Below, piece after piece: positions 51,936 through 64,000 of a stretch of 64,000 nt of DNA. Position 1 is the first letter of the stretch. Every line of letters starts with the position of its first letter. Both the position numbers and the translations under genes were made by a program. The notes beneath the pieces were generated by a model. It was given only the letters and a program-made list of their open reading frames with translations. It made no database searches and was not told the DNA's origin. This DNA is from Prosopocoilus inquinatus (lineage: Eukaryota > Arthropoda > Insecta > Coleoptera > Lucanidae): positions 3,399,001-3,463,000 of the forward strand of contig JAYKNF010000014.1 of NCBI GenBank assembly GCA_036172665.1. The letters are read 5' to 3'.

Positions 51936-53541
51936 ATGTATCTAATCGATCCTTACTCATCTATCATGTTATTTGGCGTTTCGATGAACTCCAGTAACTT
52001 AGATGTGAGATACGAAGTTCTCGGACCCAGCTGAAGCTAGAAATAGTTTTAAACGAAACAACACGCATTAGCGTTGTTCCTGTGCTGTATCTAATCGATC
52101 CTTACTTATCTATCATGTTATTTGACATCTCGATGGACTCCAGTAACTCTGATGTGAGATACGACGTTTTCGGACGCAGCAGCAGCTGGAAATAGTTTTA
52201 AACGAAACAACACATATTAGCGTTGTTCCTGTAATGTATCTAATCGATCCTTACTCATCTATCATGTTATTTGACGTTTGGACAGACTCCAGTAACTCTG
52301 ATGTGAGATACAAAGTTATCGGACGCAGCAGAAGCTGGAAATAGTTTTGAACGAAACAACACGTATTAGCGTTGTTCCTGTGATGTATCTAAACGATCCT
52401 TACTTATCTAACATGTTATTTGAAGTTTGGATGGACTCCAGTAAGTCTGATGTGAGATACAAAGTTTTTGGACGCAGCAGGAGCTGGAAATAGTTTTAAA
52501 CGAAACAACACGTATTAGCGTTGTTCCTGTGCTGTATCTAATCGATACTTACTTATCTATCATGTTATTTGACGTTTCGATGGACTCCAGTAACTCTGAT
52601 GTGAGATACGAAGTTTTCGGACGCAGCAGAAGCTGGAAATAGTTTTAAACGAAACAACACGTATTAGCGTTGTTCCTGTGATGTATCTAATCGATCCTTA
52701 CTCATCTATCATGTTATTTGACGTTTGGATGGACTCCAGTAACTCTGATGTGAGATACAAAGTTTTTGGACGCAGCAGGAGCTGGAAATAGTTTTAAACG
52801 AAACAACACGTATTAGCGTTGTTCCTGTGCTGTATCTAATCGATCCTTACTTATCTATCATGTTATTTGACGTTTGGATGGACTCCAGTAACTCTGATGT
52901 GAGATACGACGTTTTCGGACGCAGCAGGAGCTGGAAATAGTTTTAAACGAAACAACTCGTATTAGCGTTGTTCCTGTGATGTATCTAATCGATCCTTACT
53001 TAGCTACCATGTTATTTGACGTTTCGATGGACTCCAGTAACTCTAATGTGAGATATGAAATTTTCAGACGCAGCAGCAGCTGGAAATAGTTTGAAACGAA
53101 ACAACACATATTAGCGTTGTTCTTATGATGTATCTAATCGATCCTTACTCATCTATCATGTTATTTGACGTTTGGACGGACTCCAGTAACTCTGATGGGA
53201 GATACAAAGTTCTCGGACCCAGTAGAAGCTGGAAAGAGTTTTGAACGAAACAACACGTATTAGCGTTGTTCCTGTGATGTATCTAAACGATCCTTACTTA
53301 TCTAACATGTTATTTGACGTTTGGATGGACTCCAGTAAGTCTGATGTGAGATACAAAGTTTTTGGACGCAGCAGGAGCTGGAAATAGTTTTAAACGAAAC
53401 AACACGTATTAGCGTTGTTCCTGTGCTGTATCTAATCGATTATTACTTATCTATTATGTTATTTGACGTTTGGATGGACTCCAGTAACCCTGACGTGAGA
53501 TACGAAGTTCTCGGACGCAGCAGAAGCTGGAAATAGTTTTA

Positions 53542-53549
53542 GAATAGAT
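53542..53549 (-). repeat. 133-bp deletion monomer, copy 2
   Basis: This carries the same gaatagat replacement as at 51919, 1,623 bp further on (11 monomers minus 16 bp). The identical breakpoints show one event, later copied. Confidence 0.9.
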
Positions 53550-54364
53550 GTTCCTGTGATGTATCTAATCGATCCTTACTTATCTATCATGTTATTTGAC
53601 GTTTCGATGGGCTCCAGAAACTCTGATGTGAGATTCGACGTTTTCGGAAGCAGCAGAAGCTGGAAATAGTTTTAAACGAAACAACACGTTATAGCGTTGT
53701 TCCTGTGCTGTATCTAATCGATCCTTACTTATCTATCATGTTATTTGACGTTTCGATGGGCTCCAGTAACTCTGATGTGAGATACGACGTTTTCGGACGC
53801 AGCAGAAGCTGGAAATAGTTTTGAACGAAACAACACGCATTAGCGTTGTTCCTGTGATGTATCTAATCGATCCTTACTTAGCTACTATGTTATTTGACGT
53901 TTCGATGGACTCCAGTAACTCTAATGTGAGATACGAAATTTTCGGACGCAGCAGAAGCTGGAAATAGTTTTAAACGAAACAACACGCATTAGCGTTGTTC
54001 CTGTGATGTATCTAATCGATCCTTACTCATCTATCATGTTATTTGGCGTTTCGATGAACTCCAGTAACTTAGATGTGAGATACGAAGTTCTCGGACCCAG
54101 CTGAAGCTAGAAATAGTATTAAACGAAACAACACGCATTAGCGTTGTTCCTGTGCTGTATCTAATCGATCCTTACTTATCTATCATGTTATTTGACATCT
54201 CGATGGACTCCAGTAACTCTGATGTGAGATACGACGTTTTCGGACGCAGCAGCAGCTGGAAATAGTTTTAAACGAAACAACACATATTAGCGTTGTTCCT
54301 GTAATGTATCTAATCGATCCTTACTCATCTATCATGTTATTTGACGTTTGGACAGACTCCAGTG

Positions 54365-55330
54365 AGTCTGATGTGAGATACAAAGTTTTTGGACGCAGCA
54401 GGAGCTGGAAATAGTTTTAAACGAAACAACACGTATTAGCGTTGTTCCTGTGCTGTATCTAATCGATCCTTACTCATCTATCATGTTATTTGGCGTTACG
54501 ATGGACTGCAGTAACTTAGATGTGAGATACGAAGTTCTCGGACGCAGCTGAAGCTAGAAATAGTTTTAAACGAAACAACATGCGTTAGCGTTGTTCCTGT
54601 GATGTATCTAATCGATCCTTACTTATCTATCATGTTATTTGACGTTTGGATGGACTCCAGTAACCCTGACTTTAGATACGAAGTTCTCGGACGCAGCCGA
54701 AGCTGGAAATAGTTTTAAACGAAACAACACGTATTAGCGTTGTTCCTGTGATGTATCTAATAAATCCTTACTCATCTATCATGTTATTTGACGTTTGGAT
54801 GGACTCCAGTGTGTCTGATGTGAGATACAAAGTTTTTGGATGCAGCAGGAGCTGGAAATAGTTTTAAACGAAACAACACGTATTAGCGTTGTTCCTGTGA
54901 TGTATCTAATCGATCCTTACTCACCTATCATGTTATTTGACGTTTGGACGGACTCCAGTAACTCTGATGGGAGATACAAAGTTCTCGGACGCAGTAGAAG
55001 CTGGAAATAGTTTTGAACGAAACAACACCTATTAGCGTTGTTCCTGTGATGTATCTAAACGATCCTTACATATCTAACATGTTATTTGACGTTTGGATGG
55101 ACTCCAGTAAGTCTGATGTGAGATACAAAGTTTTTGGACGCAGCAGGAGCTGGAAATAGTTTTAAACGAAACAACACGTATTAGCGTTGTTCCTGTGCTG
55201 TATCTAATCGATTATTACTTATCTATTATGTTATTTGACGTTTGGATGGACTCCAGTAACCCTGACGTGAGATACGAAGTTCTCGGACACAGCAGAAGCT
55301 GGAAATAGTTTTAGAATAGATGTTCCTGTG
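54365..55330 (-). repeat. HOR block with the 133-bp monomer, copy 2
   Basis: This is the partner of 50970-51935, with the same rare variants in the same order (ggactgcag at about 54503). After its 133-bp monomer it continues into gggctccagaaactc, as 53542 does, whereas the 51919 copy continues into gatgaactcc. The unit boundaries therefore fall at or next to the deletion monomer. Confidence 0.87.
55314..55321 (-). repeat. 133-bp deletion monomer, copy 3
   Basis: This is the third copy of the gaatagat replacement, 1,772 bp after the second (12 monomers minus 16 bp). Its downstream block (gggctccagaaactc, then cgttatagcg) matches the one after 53542. Confidence 0.9.
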
Positions 55331-56559
55331 ATGTATCTAATCGATCCTTACTTATCTATCATGTTATTTGACGTTTCGATGGGCTCCAGAAACTCTGATG
55401 TGAGATTCGACGTTTTCGGACGCAGCAGAAGCTGGAAATAGTTTTAAACGAAACAACACGTTATAGCGTTGTTCCTGTGCTGTATCTAATCGATCCTTAC
55501 TTATCTATCATGTTATTTGACGTTTCGATGGGCTCCAGTAACTCTGATGTGAGATACGACGTTTTCGGACGCAGCAGAAGCTGGAAATAGTTTTAAACGA
55601 AACAACACGCATTAGCGTTGTTCCGGTGATGTATCTAATCGATCCTTACTTAGCTACTATGTTATTTGACGTTTCGATGGACTCCAGTAACTCTAATGTG
55701 AGATACGAAATTTTCGGACGCAGCAGAAGCTGGAAATAGTTTTAAACGAAACAACACGCATTAGCGTTGTTCCTGTGATGTATCTAATCGATCCTTACTC
55801 ATCTATCATGTTATTTGGCGTTTCGATGAACTCCAGTAACTTAGATGTGAGATACGAAGTTCTCGGACCCAGCTGAAGCTAGAAATAGTTTTAAACGAAA
55901 CAACACGCATTAGCGTTGTTCCTGTGCTGTATCTAATCGATCCTTACTTATCTATCATGTTATTTGACATCTCGATGGACTCCAGTAACTCTGATGTGAG
56001 ATACGACGTTTTCGGACGCAGCAGAAGCTGGAAATAGTTTTGAACGAAACAACACGTATTAGCGTTGTTCCTGTGATGTATCTAAACGATCCTTACTTAT
56101 CTAACATGTTATTTGAAGTTTGGATGGACTCCAGTAAGTCTGATGTGAGATACAAAGTTTTTGGACGCAGCAGGAGCTGGAAATAGTTTTAAACGAAACA
56201 ACACGTATTAGCGTTGTTCCTGTGCTGTATCTAATCGATACTTACTTATCTATCATGTTATTTGACGTTTCGATGGACTCCAGTAACTCTGATGTGAGAT
56301 ACGAAGTTTTCGGACGCAGCAGAAGCTGGAAATAGTTTTAAACGAAACAACACGTATTAGCGTTGTTCCTGTGATGTATCTAATCGATCCTTACTCATCT
56401 ATCATGTTATTTGACGTTTGGATGGACTCCAGTAACTCTGATGTGAGATACAAAGTTTTTGGACGCAGCAGGAGCTGGAAATAGTTTTAAACGAAACAAC
56501 ACGTATTAGCGTTGTTCCTGTGCTGTATCTAATCGATCCTTACTTATCTATCATGTGAT

Positions 56560-57155
56560 TTGACGTTTGGGTGGACTCCAGTAACTCTGATGAGAGATAC
56601 AAAGATTTCGGACGCAGCAGAAGCTGGAAATACTTTTGAACGATACACCACCTATTAGCGTTGTTCCTGTGATGTATCTAAACGATCCTTACTTATCTAA
56701 CATGTTATTTGACGTTTAGATGGACTCCAGTGTGTCTGATGTGAGATACAAAGTTTTGGGACGCAGCAGGAGCTGGAAATAGTTTTAAACGAAACAACAC
56801 GTATTAGCGTTGTTCCTGTGATGTATCTAATCGATCCTTACTCATCTATCATGTTATTTGACGTTTTTGTGGACTCCAGTAACTCTGATGAGAGATACAA
56901 AGATTTCGGACGCAGCAGAAGCTGGAAATACTTTTGAACGATACACCACCTATTAGCGTTGTTCCTGTGATGTATCTAAACGATCCTTACTTATCTAACA
57001 TGTTATTTGACGTTTAGATGGACTCCAGTGTGTCTGATGTGAGATACAAAGTTTTGGGACGCAGCAGGAGCTGGAAATAGTTTTAAACGAAACAACACGT
57101 ATTAGCGTTGTTCCTGTGCTGTATCTAATCGATCCTTACTTATCTATCATGTTAT
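56560..57155 (-). repeat. Direct tandem duplication of a dimer (298 bp)
   Basis: Two adjacent monomer pairs share tacttttgaacgatac and the rare gacgtttagatgg (56714 and 57012, 298 bp apart). They differ at a few bases, for example tttgggtgg against ttttgtgg. This is the shortest clear block duplication in the window. Confidence 0.82.
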
Positions 57156-57384
57156 TTGGCGTTTCGATGGACTCCAGTAACCCTGACGTGAGATACGAAG
57201 TTCTCGGACGCAGCAGAAGCTGGAAATAGTTTTAAACGAAGAAACAGGCATTAGCGTTGTTCCTGTGATGTATCTAATCGATCCTTACTCATCTATCATG
57301 TTATTTGACGTTTCGATGGACTCCAGTAACTCTGATGTGAGATACGACGTTTCCGGACGCAGCAGAAGCTGGAAATAGTATTAA

Positions 57385-58320
57385 ACGAAACAACACGCAT
57401 TAGCGTTGTTCCTGTGATGTATCTAATCGATCCTTACTCATCTATCATATTATTTGACTTTTGGATGGACTCCAGTAACTCTGATGTGAGATACAAAGTT
57501 TTTGGACGCAGCAGAAGCTGGAAATAGTTTTGAACGAAATAACACGTATTAGCGTTGTTCCTGTGATGTATCTAATCGATCCTTACTTAGCTACTATGTT
57601 ATTTGACGTTTCGATGGACTCCAGTAACTATAATGTGAGATACGAAATTTTCGGACGCAGCAGCAGCTGGAAATAGTTTGAAACGAAACAACACATATTA
57701 GCGTTGTTCCTGTGATGTATCTAATCGATCCTTACTCATCTATCATGTTATTTGGCGTTACGATGGACTCCAGTAACTTAGATGTGAGATACGAAGTTCT
57801 CGGACGCAGCTGAAGCTAGAAATAGTTTTAAACGAAACAACATGCATTAGCGTTGTTCCTGTGATGTATCTAATCGATCCTTACTTATCTATCATGTTAT
57901 TTGACGTTTGGATGGACTCCAGTAACTTAGATGTGAGATACGAAGTTCTCGGACGCAGCCGAAGCTGGAAATAGTTTTAAACGAAACAACACGTATTAGC
58001 GTTGTTCCTGTGATGTATCTAATCGATCCTTACTCATCTATCATATTATTTGACTTTTGGATGGACTCCAGTAACTCTGATGTGAGATACAAAGTTTTTG
58101 GACGCAGCAGAAGCTGGAAATAGTTTTGAACGAAACAACACGTATTAGCGTTGTTCCTGTGATGTATCTAATCGATCCTTACTTAGCTACTATGTTATTT
58201 GACGTTTCGATGGACTCCAGTAACTCTAATGTGAGATACGAAATTTTCGGACGCAGCAGCAGCTGGAAATAGTTTTAAACGAAACAACACATATTAGCGT
58301 TGTTCCTGTGATGTATCTAA
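57385..58320 (-). repeat. 4-monomer (596-bp) local HOR
   Basis: The rare forms tcatattatttgac and gacttttgg occur at 57445 and 58041, exactly four monomers apart. Each is followed by a ttagctactatg monomer. The intervening monomers are of the ggcgttacg and gcagccgaagc types. Confidence 0.78.
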
Positions 58321-61300
58321 CCGATCCTTACTCATCTATCATGTTATTTGACGTTTGGATGGACTCCAGCATGTCTGATGTGAGATACAAAGTTTTTGGA
58401 CGCAGCAGGAGCTGGAAATAGTTTTAAACGAAACAACACGTATTAGCGTTGTTCCTGTGCTGTATCTAATCGATAATTACTTATCTATCATGTTATTTGA
58501 CGTTTCGATGGACTCCAGTAACTCTGATGTGAGATACGACGTTTTCGGACGCAGCAGAAGCTGGAAATAGTTTTAAACGAAGCAACACGTATTGGCGTTG
58601 TTTCTGTGATATATCTAATCGATCCTTACTTAGCTACTATGTTATTTGACGTTTCGATCGACTCCAGTAACTCTAATGTGAGATACGAAATTTTCGGACG
58701 CAGCAGAAGCTGGAAATAGTTTTAAACGAAACAGCACGCATTGGCGTTGTTCCTGTGATGTATCTAATCGATCCTTACTCATCTATCATGTTATTTGGCG
58801 TTTCGATGAACTCCAGTAACTTAGATGTGAGATACCAAGTTCTCGGACCCAGCTGAAGCTAGAAATAGTTTTAAACGAAACAACACGCATTAGCGTTGTT
58901 CCTGTGCTGTATCTAATCGATCCTTACTTATCTATCATGTTATTTGACATTTCGATGGACTCCAGTATCTCTGATGTGAGATACGACGTTTTCGGACGCA
59001 GCAGCAGCTGGAAATAGTTTTAAACGAAACAACACATATTAGCGTTGTTCCTGTAATGTATCTAATCGATCCTTACTCATCTATCATGTTATTTGACGTT
59101 TGGACAGACTCCAGTAACTCTAATGTGAGATACAAGGTTATCGGACGCAGCAGAAGCTGGAAATAGTTTTAAACGAAGCAACACGTATTGGCGTTGTTCC
59201 TGTGATATATCTAATCGATCCTTACTTAGCTACTATGTTATTTGACGTTTCGATCGACTCCAGTAACTCTAATGTGAGATACGAAATTTTCGGACGCAGC
59301 AGAAGCTGGAAATAGTTTTAAACGAAGCAACACGTATTGGCGTTGTTCCTGTGATATATCTAATCTATCCTTACTTAGCTACTATGTTATTTGACGTTTC
59401 GATCGACTCCAGTAACTCTAATGTGAGATACGAAATTTTCGGACGAAGCAGAAGCTGGAAATAGTTTTAAACGAAACAACACGCATTAGCGTTGTTCCTG
59501 TGATGTATCTAATCGATCCTTACTTAGCTACTATGTTATTTGACGTTTCGATGGATTCCAGTAACTCTAATGTGAGATACGACGTTTTCGGACGCAGCAG
59601 AAGCTGGAAATAGTTTTAAACGAAGCAACACGTATTGGCGTTGTTCCTGTGATATATCTAATCGATCCTTACTCATCTATCATGTTATTTGACGTTTGGA
59701 TGGACTCCAGTAACTCTGATGTGAGATACAAAGTTTTTGGACGCAGCAGAAGCTGGAAATAGTTTTGAACGAAACAACACCTATTAGCGTTGTTCCTGTG
59801 ATGTATCTAATCGATCCTTACTTAGCTACTATGTTATTTGACGTTTCGATGGACTCCAGTAACTCTGATGTGAGATACGACGTTTTCGGACGCAGCAGAA
59901 GCTGGAAATAGTTTTAAACGAAGCAACACGTATTGGCGTTGTTCCTGTGATATATCTAATCGATCCTTACTTAGCTACTATGTTATTTGACGTTTCGATC
60001 GACTCCAGTAACTCTAATGTGAGATACGAAATTTTCGGACGCAGCAGAAGCTGGAAATAGTTTTAAACGAAACAACACGCATTGGCGTTGTTCCTGTGAT
60101 GTATCTAATCGATCCTTACTCATCTATCATGTTATTTGGCGTTTCGATGAACTCCAGTAACTTAGATGTGAGATACGAAGTTCTCGGACCCAGCTGAAGC
60201 TAGAAATAGTTTTAAACGAAACAACACGCATTAGCGTTGTTCCTGTGCTGTATCTAATCGATCCTTACTTATCTATCATGTTATTTGACGTTTCGATGGA
60301 CTCCAGTAAGTCTGATGTGAGATACGACGTTTTCGGACGCAGCAGAAGCTGGAAATAGTTTTAAACGAAACAACACGTATTAGCGTCGTTCCTGTGATGT
60401 ATTTAATCGATCCTTACTTATCTAACATGTAATTTAAAGTTTGGATGGACTCCAGTAAGTCTGATGTGAGATACAAAGTTTTTGGAAGCAGCAGGAGCTG
60501 GAAATAGTTTTAAACGAAACAACACGTATTAGCGTTGTTCCTGTGCTGTATCTAATCGATCCTTACTTATCTATCATGTTATTTGGCGTTTCGATGGACT
60601 CCAGTAGCTCTGATGTGAGATACGACGTTTTCGGACGCAGCAGAAGCTGGAAATAGTTTTAAACGAAACAACACGCATTAGCGTTGTTCCTGTGATGTAT
60701 CTAATCGATCCTTACTTAGCTACTATGTTATTTGACGTTTCGATGGACTCCAGTAACTCTAATGTGAGATACGAAATTTTCGGACGAAGCAGAAGCTGGA
60801 AATAGTTTTAAACGAAACAACACGTATTAGCGTTGTTCCTGTGATCTATATAATCGATCCTTACTCATCTATCATGTTATTTGACGTTTGGATGGACTCC
60901 AGTAACTCTGATGAGAAATACAAAGATTTCGGACGCAGCAGCAGCTGGAAATAGTTTGAAACGAAACAACACATATTAGCGTTGTTCCTGTGATGTATCT
61001 AATCGATCCTTACTCATCTATCATGTTATTTGACGTTTGGATGGACTCCAGCATGTCTGATGTGAGATACAAAGTTTTTGGACGCAGCAGGAGCTGGAAA
61101 TAGTTTTAAACGAAACAACACGTATTAGCGTCGTTCCTGTGATGTATTTAATCGATCCTTACTTATCTAACATGTAATTTAAAGTTTGGATGGACTCCAG
61201 TAAGTCTGATGTGAGATACAAAGTTTTTGGACGCAGCAGGAGCTGGAAATAGTTTTAAACGAAGCAACACGTATTGGCGTTGTTTCTGTGATATATCTAA

Positions 61301-61920
61301 TCGATCCTTACTTAGCTACTATGTTATTTGACGTTTCGATCGACTCCAGTAACTCTAATGTGAGATACGAAATTTTCGGACGAAGCAGAAGCTGGAAATA
61401 GTTTTAAACGATACAACACGCATTAGCGTTGTTCCTGTGCTGTATCTAATCGATCCTTACTTATCTATCATGTTATTTGACGTTTCGATGGACTCCAGTA
61501 AGTCTGATGTGAGATACGACGTTTTCGGACGCAGCAGAAGCTGGAAATAGTTTTAAACGAAACAACACGTATTAGCGTCGTTCCTGTGATGTATTTAATC
61601 GATCCTTACTTATCTAACATGTAATTTAAAGTTTGGATGGACTCCAGTAAGTCTGATGTGAGATACAAAGTTTTTGGACGCAGCAGGAGCTGGAAATAGT
61701 TTTAAACGAAACAACACGTATTAGCGTTGTTCCTGTGCTGTATCTAATCGATAATTACTTATCTATCATGTTATTTGACGTTTCGATGGACTCCAGTAAC
61801 TCTGATGTGAGATACGACGTTTTCGGACGCAGCAGAAGCTGGAAATAGTTTTAAACGAAGCAACACGTATTGGCGTTGTTTCTGTGATATATCTAAACGA
61901 TCCTTACTTAGCTACTATGT
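57580..61920 (-). repeat. Local burst of the ttagctactatg subfamily
   Basis: I see eleven monomers with ttagctactatg in 4.3 kb (for example near 57587, 58182, 58630, 59225, 59376, 59524 and 59823). About nine occur in the preceding 32 kb of this arm. Seven copies of a further derivative also carry gatatatcta and usually attggcg (near 58609, 59205, 59354, 59652, 59950, 61268 and 61867). Several are adjacent or two monomers apart, which shows short-range amplification. A second type, gcgtcgttcc with gtaatttaaagtttgg, recurs at 60383, 61128, 61575 and 63959 (5, 3 and 16 monomers). Confidence 0.85.
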
Positions 61921-64000
61921 TATTTGACGTTTCGATCGACTCCAGTAACTCTAATGTGAGATACGAAATTTTCGGACGCAGCAGAAGCTGGAAATAGTTT
62001 TAAACGAAACAACACGTATTAGCGTTGTTCCTGTGATGTATATAATCGATCCTTACTCATCTATCATGTTATTTGACGTTTGGATGGACTCCAGTAACTC
62101 TGATGAGAAATACAAAGATTTCGGACGCAGCAGAAGCTGGAAATAGTTTTGAACGAAACACCACCTATTAGCGTTGTTCCTGTGATGTATCTAAACGATC
62201 CTTACTTATCTAACATGTTATTTGACGTTTGGATGGACTCCAGTAAGTCTGATGTGAGATACAAAGTTTTGGGACGCAGCAGGAGCTGGAAATAGTTTTA
62301 AACGAAACAACACGTATTAGCGTTGTTCCTGTGCTGTATCTAATTGATCCTTACTTATCTATCATGTTATTTGACGTTTGGATGGACTCCAGTAACCCTG
62401 ACGTGAGATACGAAGTTCTCGGACGCAGCAGAAGCTGGAAATAGTTTTAAACGAAACAACACGCATTAGCGTTGTTCCTGTGATGTATCTAATCGATCCT
62501 TACTCATCTATCATGTTATTTGGTGTTACGATGGACTCCAGTAACTTAGATGTGAGATACGAAGTTCTCGGGCGCAGCTGAAGCTAGAAATAGTTTTAAA
62601 CGAAACAACACGCATTAGCGTTGTTCCTGTGATGTATCTAATCGATCCTTACTTATCTATCATGTTATTTGACGTTTGGATGTACTCCAGTAACCCTGAC
62701 GTGAGATACGAAGTTCTCGGACGCAGCAGAAGCTGGAAATAGTTTTAAACGAAACAACACGTATTAGCGTTGTTCCTGTGATGTATCTAATCGATCCTTA
62801 CTCATCTATCATGTTATTTGACGTTTGGACGGACTCCAGTAACTCTGATGGGAGATACAAAGTTCTCGGACGCAGTAGAAGCTGGAAATAGTTTTGAACG
62901 AAAGAACACGTATTAGCGTTGTTCCTGTGATGTATCTAAACGATCCTTACTTATCTAACATGTTATTTGACGTTTGGATGTACTCCAGTAACCCTGACGT
63001 GAGATACGAAGTTCTCGGACGCAGCAGAAGCTGGAAATAGTTTTAAACGAAACAACACGTATTAGCGTTGTTCCTGTGATGTATCTAATCGATCCTTACT
63101 CATCTATCATGTTATTTGACGTTTGGACGGACTCCAGTAACTCTGATGGGAGATACAAAGTTCTCGGACGCAGTAGAAGCTGGAAATAGTTTTGAACGAA
63201 ACAACACGTATTAGCGTTGTTCCTGTGATGTATCTAAACGATCCTTACTTATCTAACATGTTATTTGACGTTTGGATGGACTCCAGTAAGTCTGATGTGA
63301 GATACAAAGTTTTTGGACGCAGCAGGAGCTGGAAATAGTTTTAAACGAAACAACACGCATTAGCGTTGTTCCTGTGAAGTATCTAATCGATCCTTACTCA
63401 TCTATCATGTTATTTGGCGTTTCGATGGACTCCAGTAACTTAGATGTGAGATACGAAGTTTTCGTAAGCAGCAGGAGCTGGAAATAGTTGTAAACGAAAC
63501 AACACGTTTTAGCGTTGTTCCTGTGCTGTATCTAATCGATCCTTACTTATCTATCATGTTATTTGACGTTTCGATGGGCTCCAGTAACTCTGATGTGAGA
63601 TACGAAGTTTTCGGACGCAGCAGGAGCTGGAAATAGTTGTAAACGAAACAACACGTTTTAGCGTTGTTCCTGTGCTGTATCTAATCGATCCTTACTTAGC
63701 TACTATGTTATTTGACGTTTGGATGGACTCCAGTAACCCTGACGTGAGATACGAAGTTCTCGGACGCAGCAGAAGCTGGAAATAGTTTTAAACGAAACAA
63801 CACGCATTAGCGTTGTACCTGTGAAGTATCTAATCGATCCTTACTCATCTATCATGTTATTTGACGTTTGGATGGACTCCAGCATGTCTGATGTGAGATA
63901 CAAAGTTTTTGGACGCAGCAGGAGCTGGAAATAGTTTTAAACGAAACAACACGTATTAGCGTCGTTCCTGTGATGTATTTAATCGATCCTTACTTATCTA
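61921..64000 (-). repeat. Distal reverse arm, mixed types to the window edge
   Basis: This stretch begins with a gatgtatataatcg and gagaaatac pair like those at 27068 and 48674. It is followed by aaccctgacgtgag and gatgggagatac types that repeat in tandem (about 62.65-63.2 kb). The array is still in 149-base phase when the window ends. No gene is present. Confidence 0.8.

Larger units (their letters stand above)
24953..64000 (-). repeat. 149-bp satellite array, reverse arm
   Basis: This is the same satellite as 1-24953, but as its reverse complement. The landmark tagcg (reverse of cgcta) stays in 149-base phase from 24969 to 63959. That is 262 periods after correcting for three 133-bp monomers. 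The arm runs off the end of the window, so its length is a minimum. It contains the most ordered part of the window, a 13-monomer higher-order repeat at 28-47 kb, and several variant types that I did not see in the forward arm. No non-satellite sequence is present. Confidence 0.98.

Noticed and set aside
1..64000. CRISPR array
   Set aside because: Repeats are regular, but the repeat is 149 bp and contiguous, with no unique spacers and no cas genes. The variation is scattered substitution, not spacer replacement.
1..64000. Protein with tandem repeats (coding minisatellite)
   Set aside because: 149 is not a multiple of 3 and every frame hits stops within about one monomer. No frame exceeds 67 codons in 64 kb.
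24953..64000. The inversion as a missed-adapter sequencing artefact
   Set aside because: Such an artefact would give a mirror image for thousands of bases. Here exact mirror symmetry ends within about 240 bases of the centre and the arms then differ in monomer order. A wrong assembly join remains possible and is covered by the long-read test.

Overview
The window is satellite DNA from end to end. I find no gene, RNA gene, transposon, CRISPR array or other non-satellite sequence on either strand. The unit is a 149-bp monomer, about 39% GC by hand count of one typical copy, repeated about 430 times head to tail. The longest open frame in 64 kb is 67 codons, and it is a by-product of the repeat. 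The organism is almost certainly a eukaryote, and the setting centromeric, pericentromeric or subtelomeric heterochromatin. I do not recognise the family and cannot name a species. Both ends of the window lie inside the array.

Layout: positions 1-24953 hold monomers in one orientation (called forward here). At 24953 the array flips, and 24953-64000 holds the same monomer as its reverse complement. Length is very strictly kept. In the forward arm 167 periods fit exactly, apart from one 1-bp deletion near 2494. In the reverse arm 262 periods fit exactly, apart from three copies of one 133-bp deletion variant (near 51919, 53542 and 55314). The switch is a real palindrome: 24691-24829 and 25035-25173 are perfect 139-bp inverted copies that share two variants I see nowhere else.

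Monomers fall into recognisable variant types whose order repeats, giving higher-order repeats (HORs). The forward arm has loose HORs of about 21-26 monomers (3.1-3.9 kb), plus a recent copied block (11.1-13.96 kb and 14.83-17.83 kb) and a 15-monomer repeat near 20.5-23.5 kb. The reverse arm has a tight core at 28.0-47 kb whose modal HOR is 13 monomers (1,937 bp). A 3.9-kb block is copied 9,983 bp away inside it, and near-identical 1.3-kb blocks flank it at 26.0-27.3 and 47.6-48.9 kb. From 51 to 57 kb the units carry the 133-bp monomer, and 57.4-62 kb is a local burst of one monomer subfamily.

There are no genes to work together. What the sequence records is how the array evolved: strict length conservation, repeated copying of multi-monomer blocks in whole-monomer steps, and one inversion that predates much of the later reshuffling of both arms.
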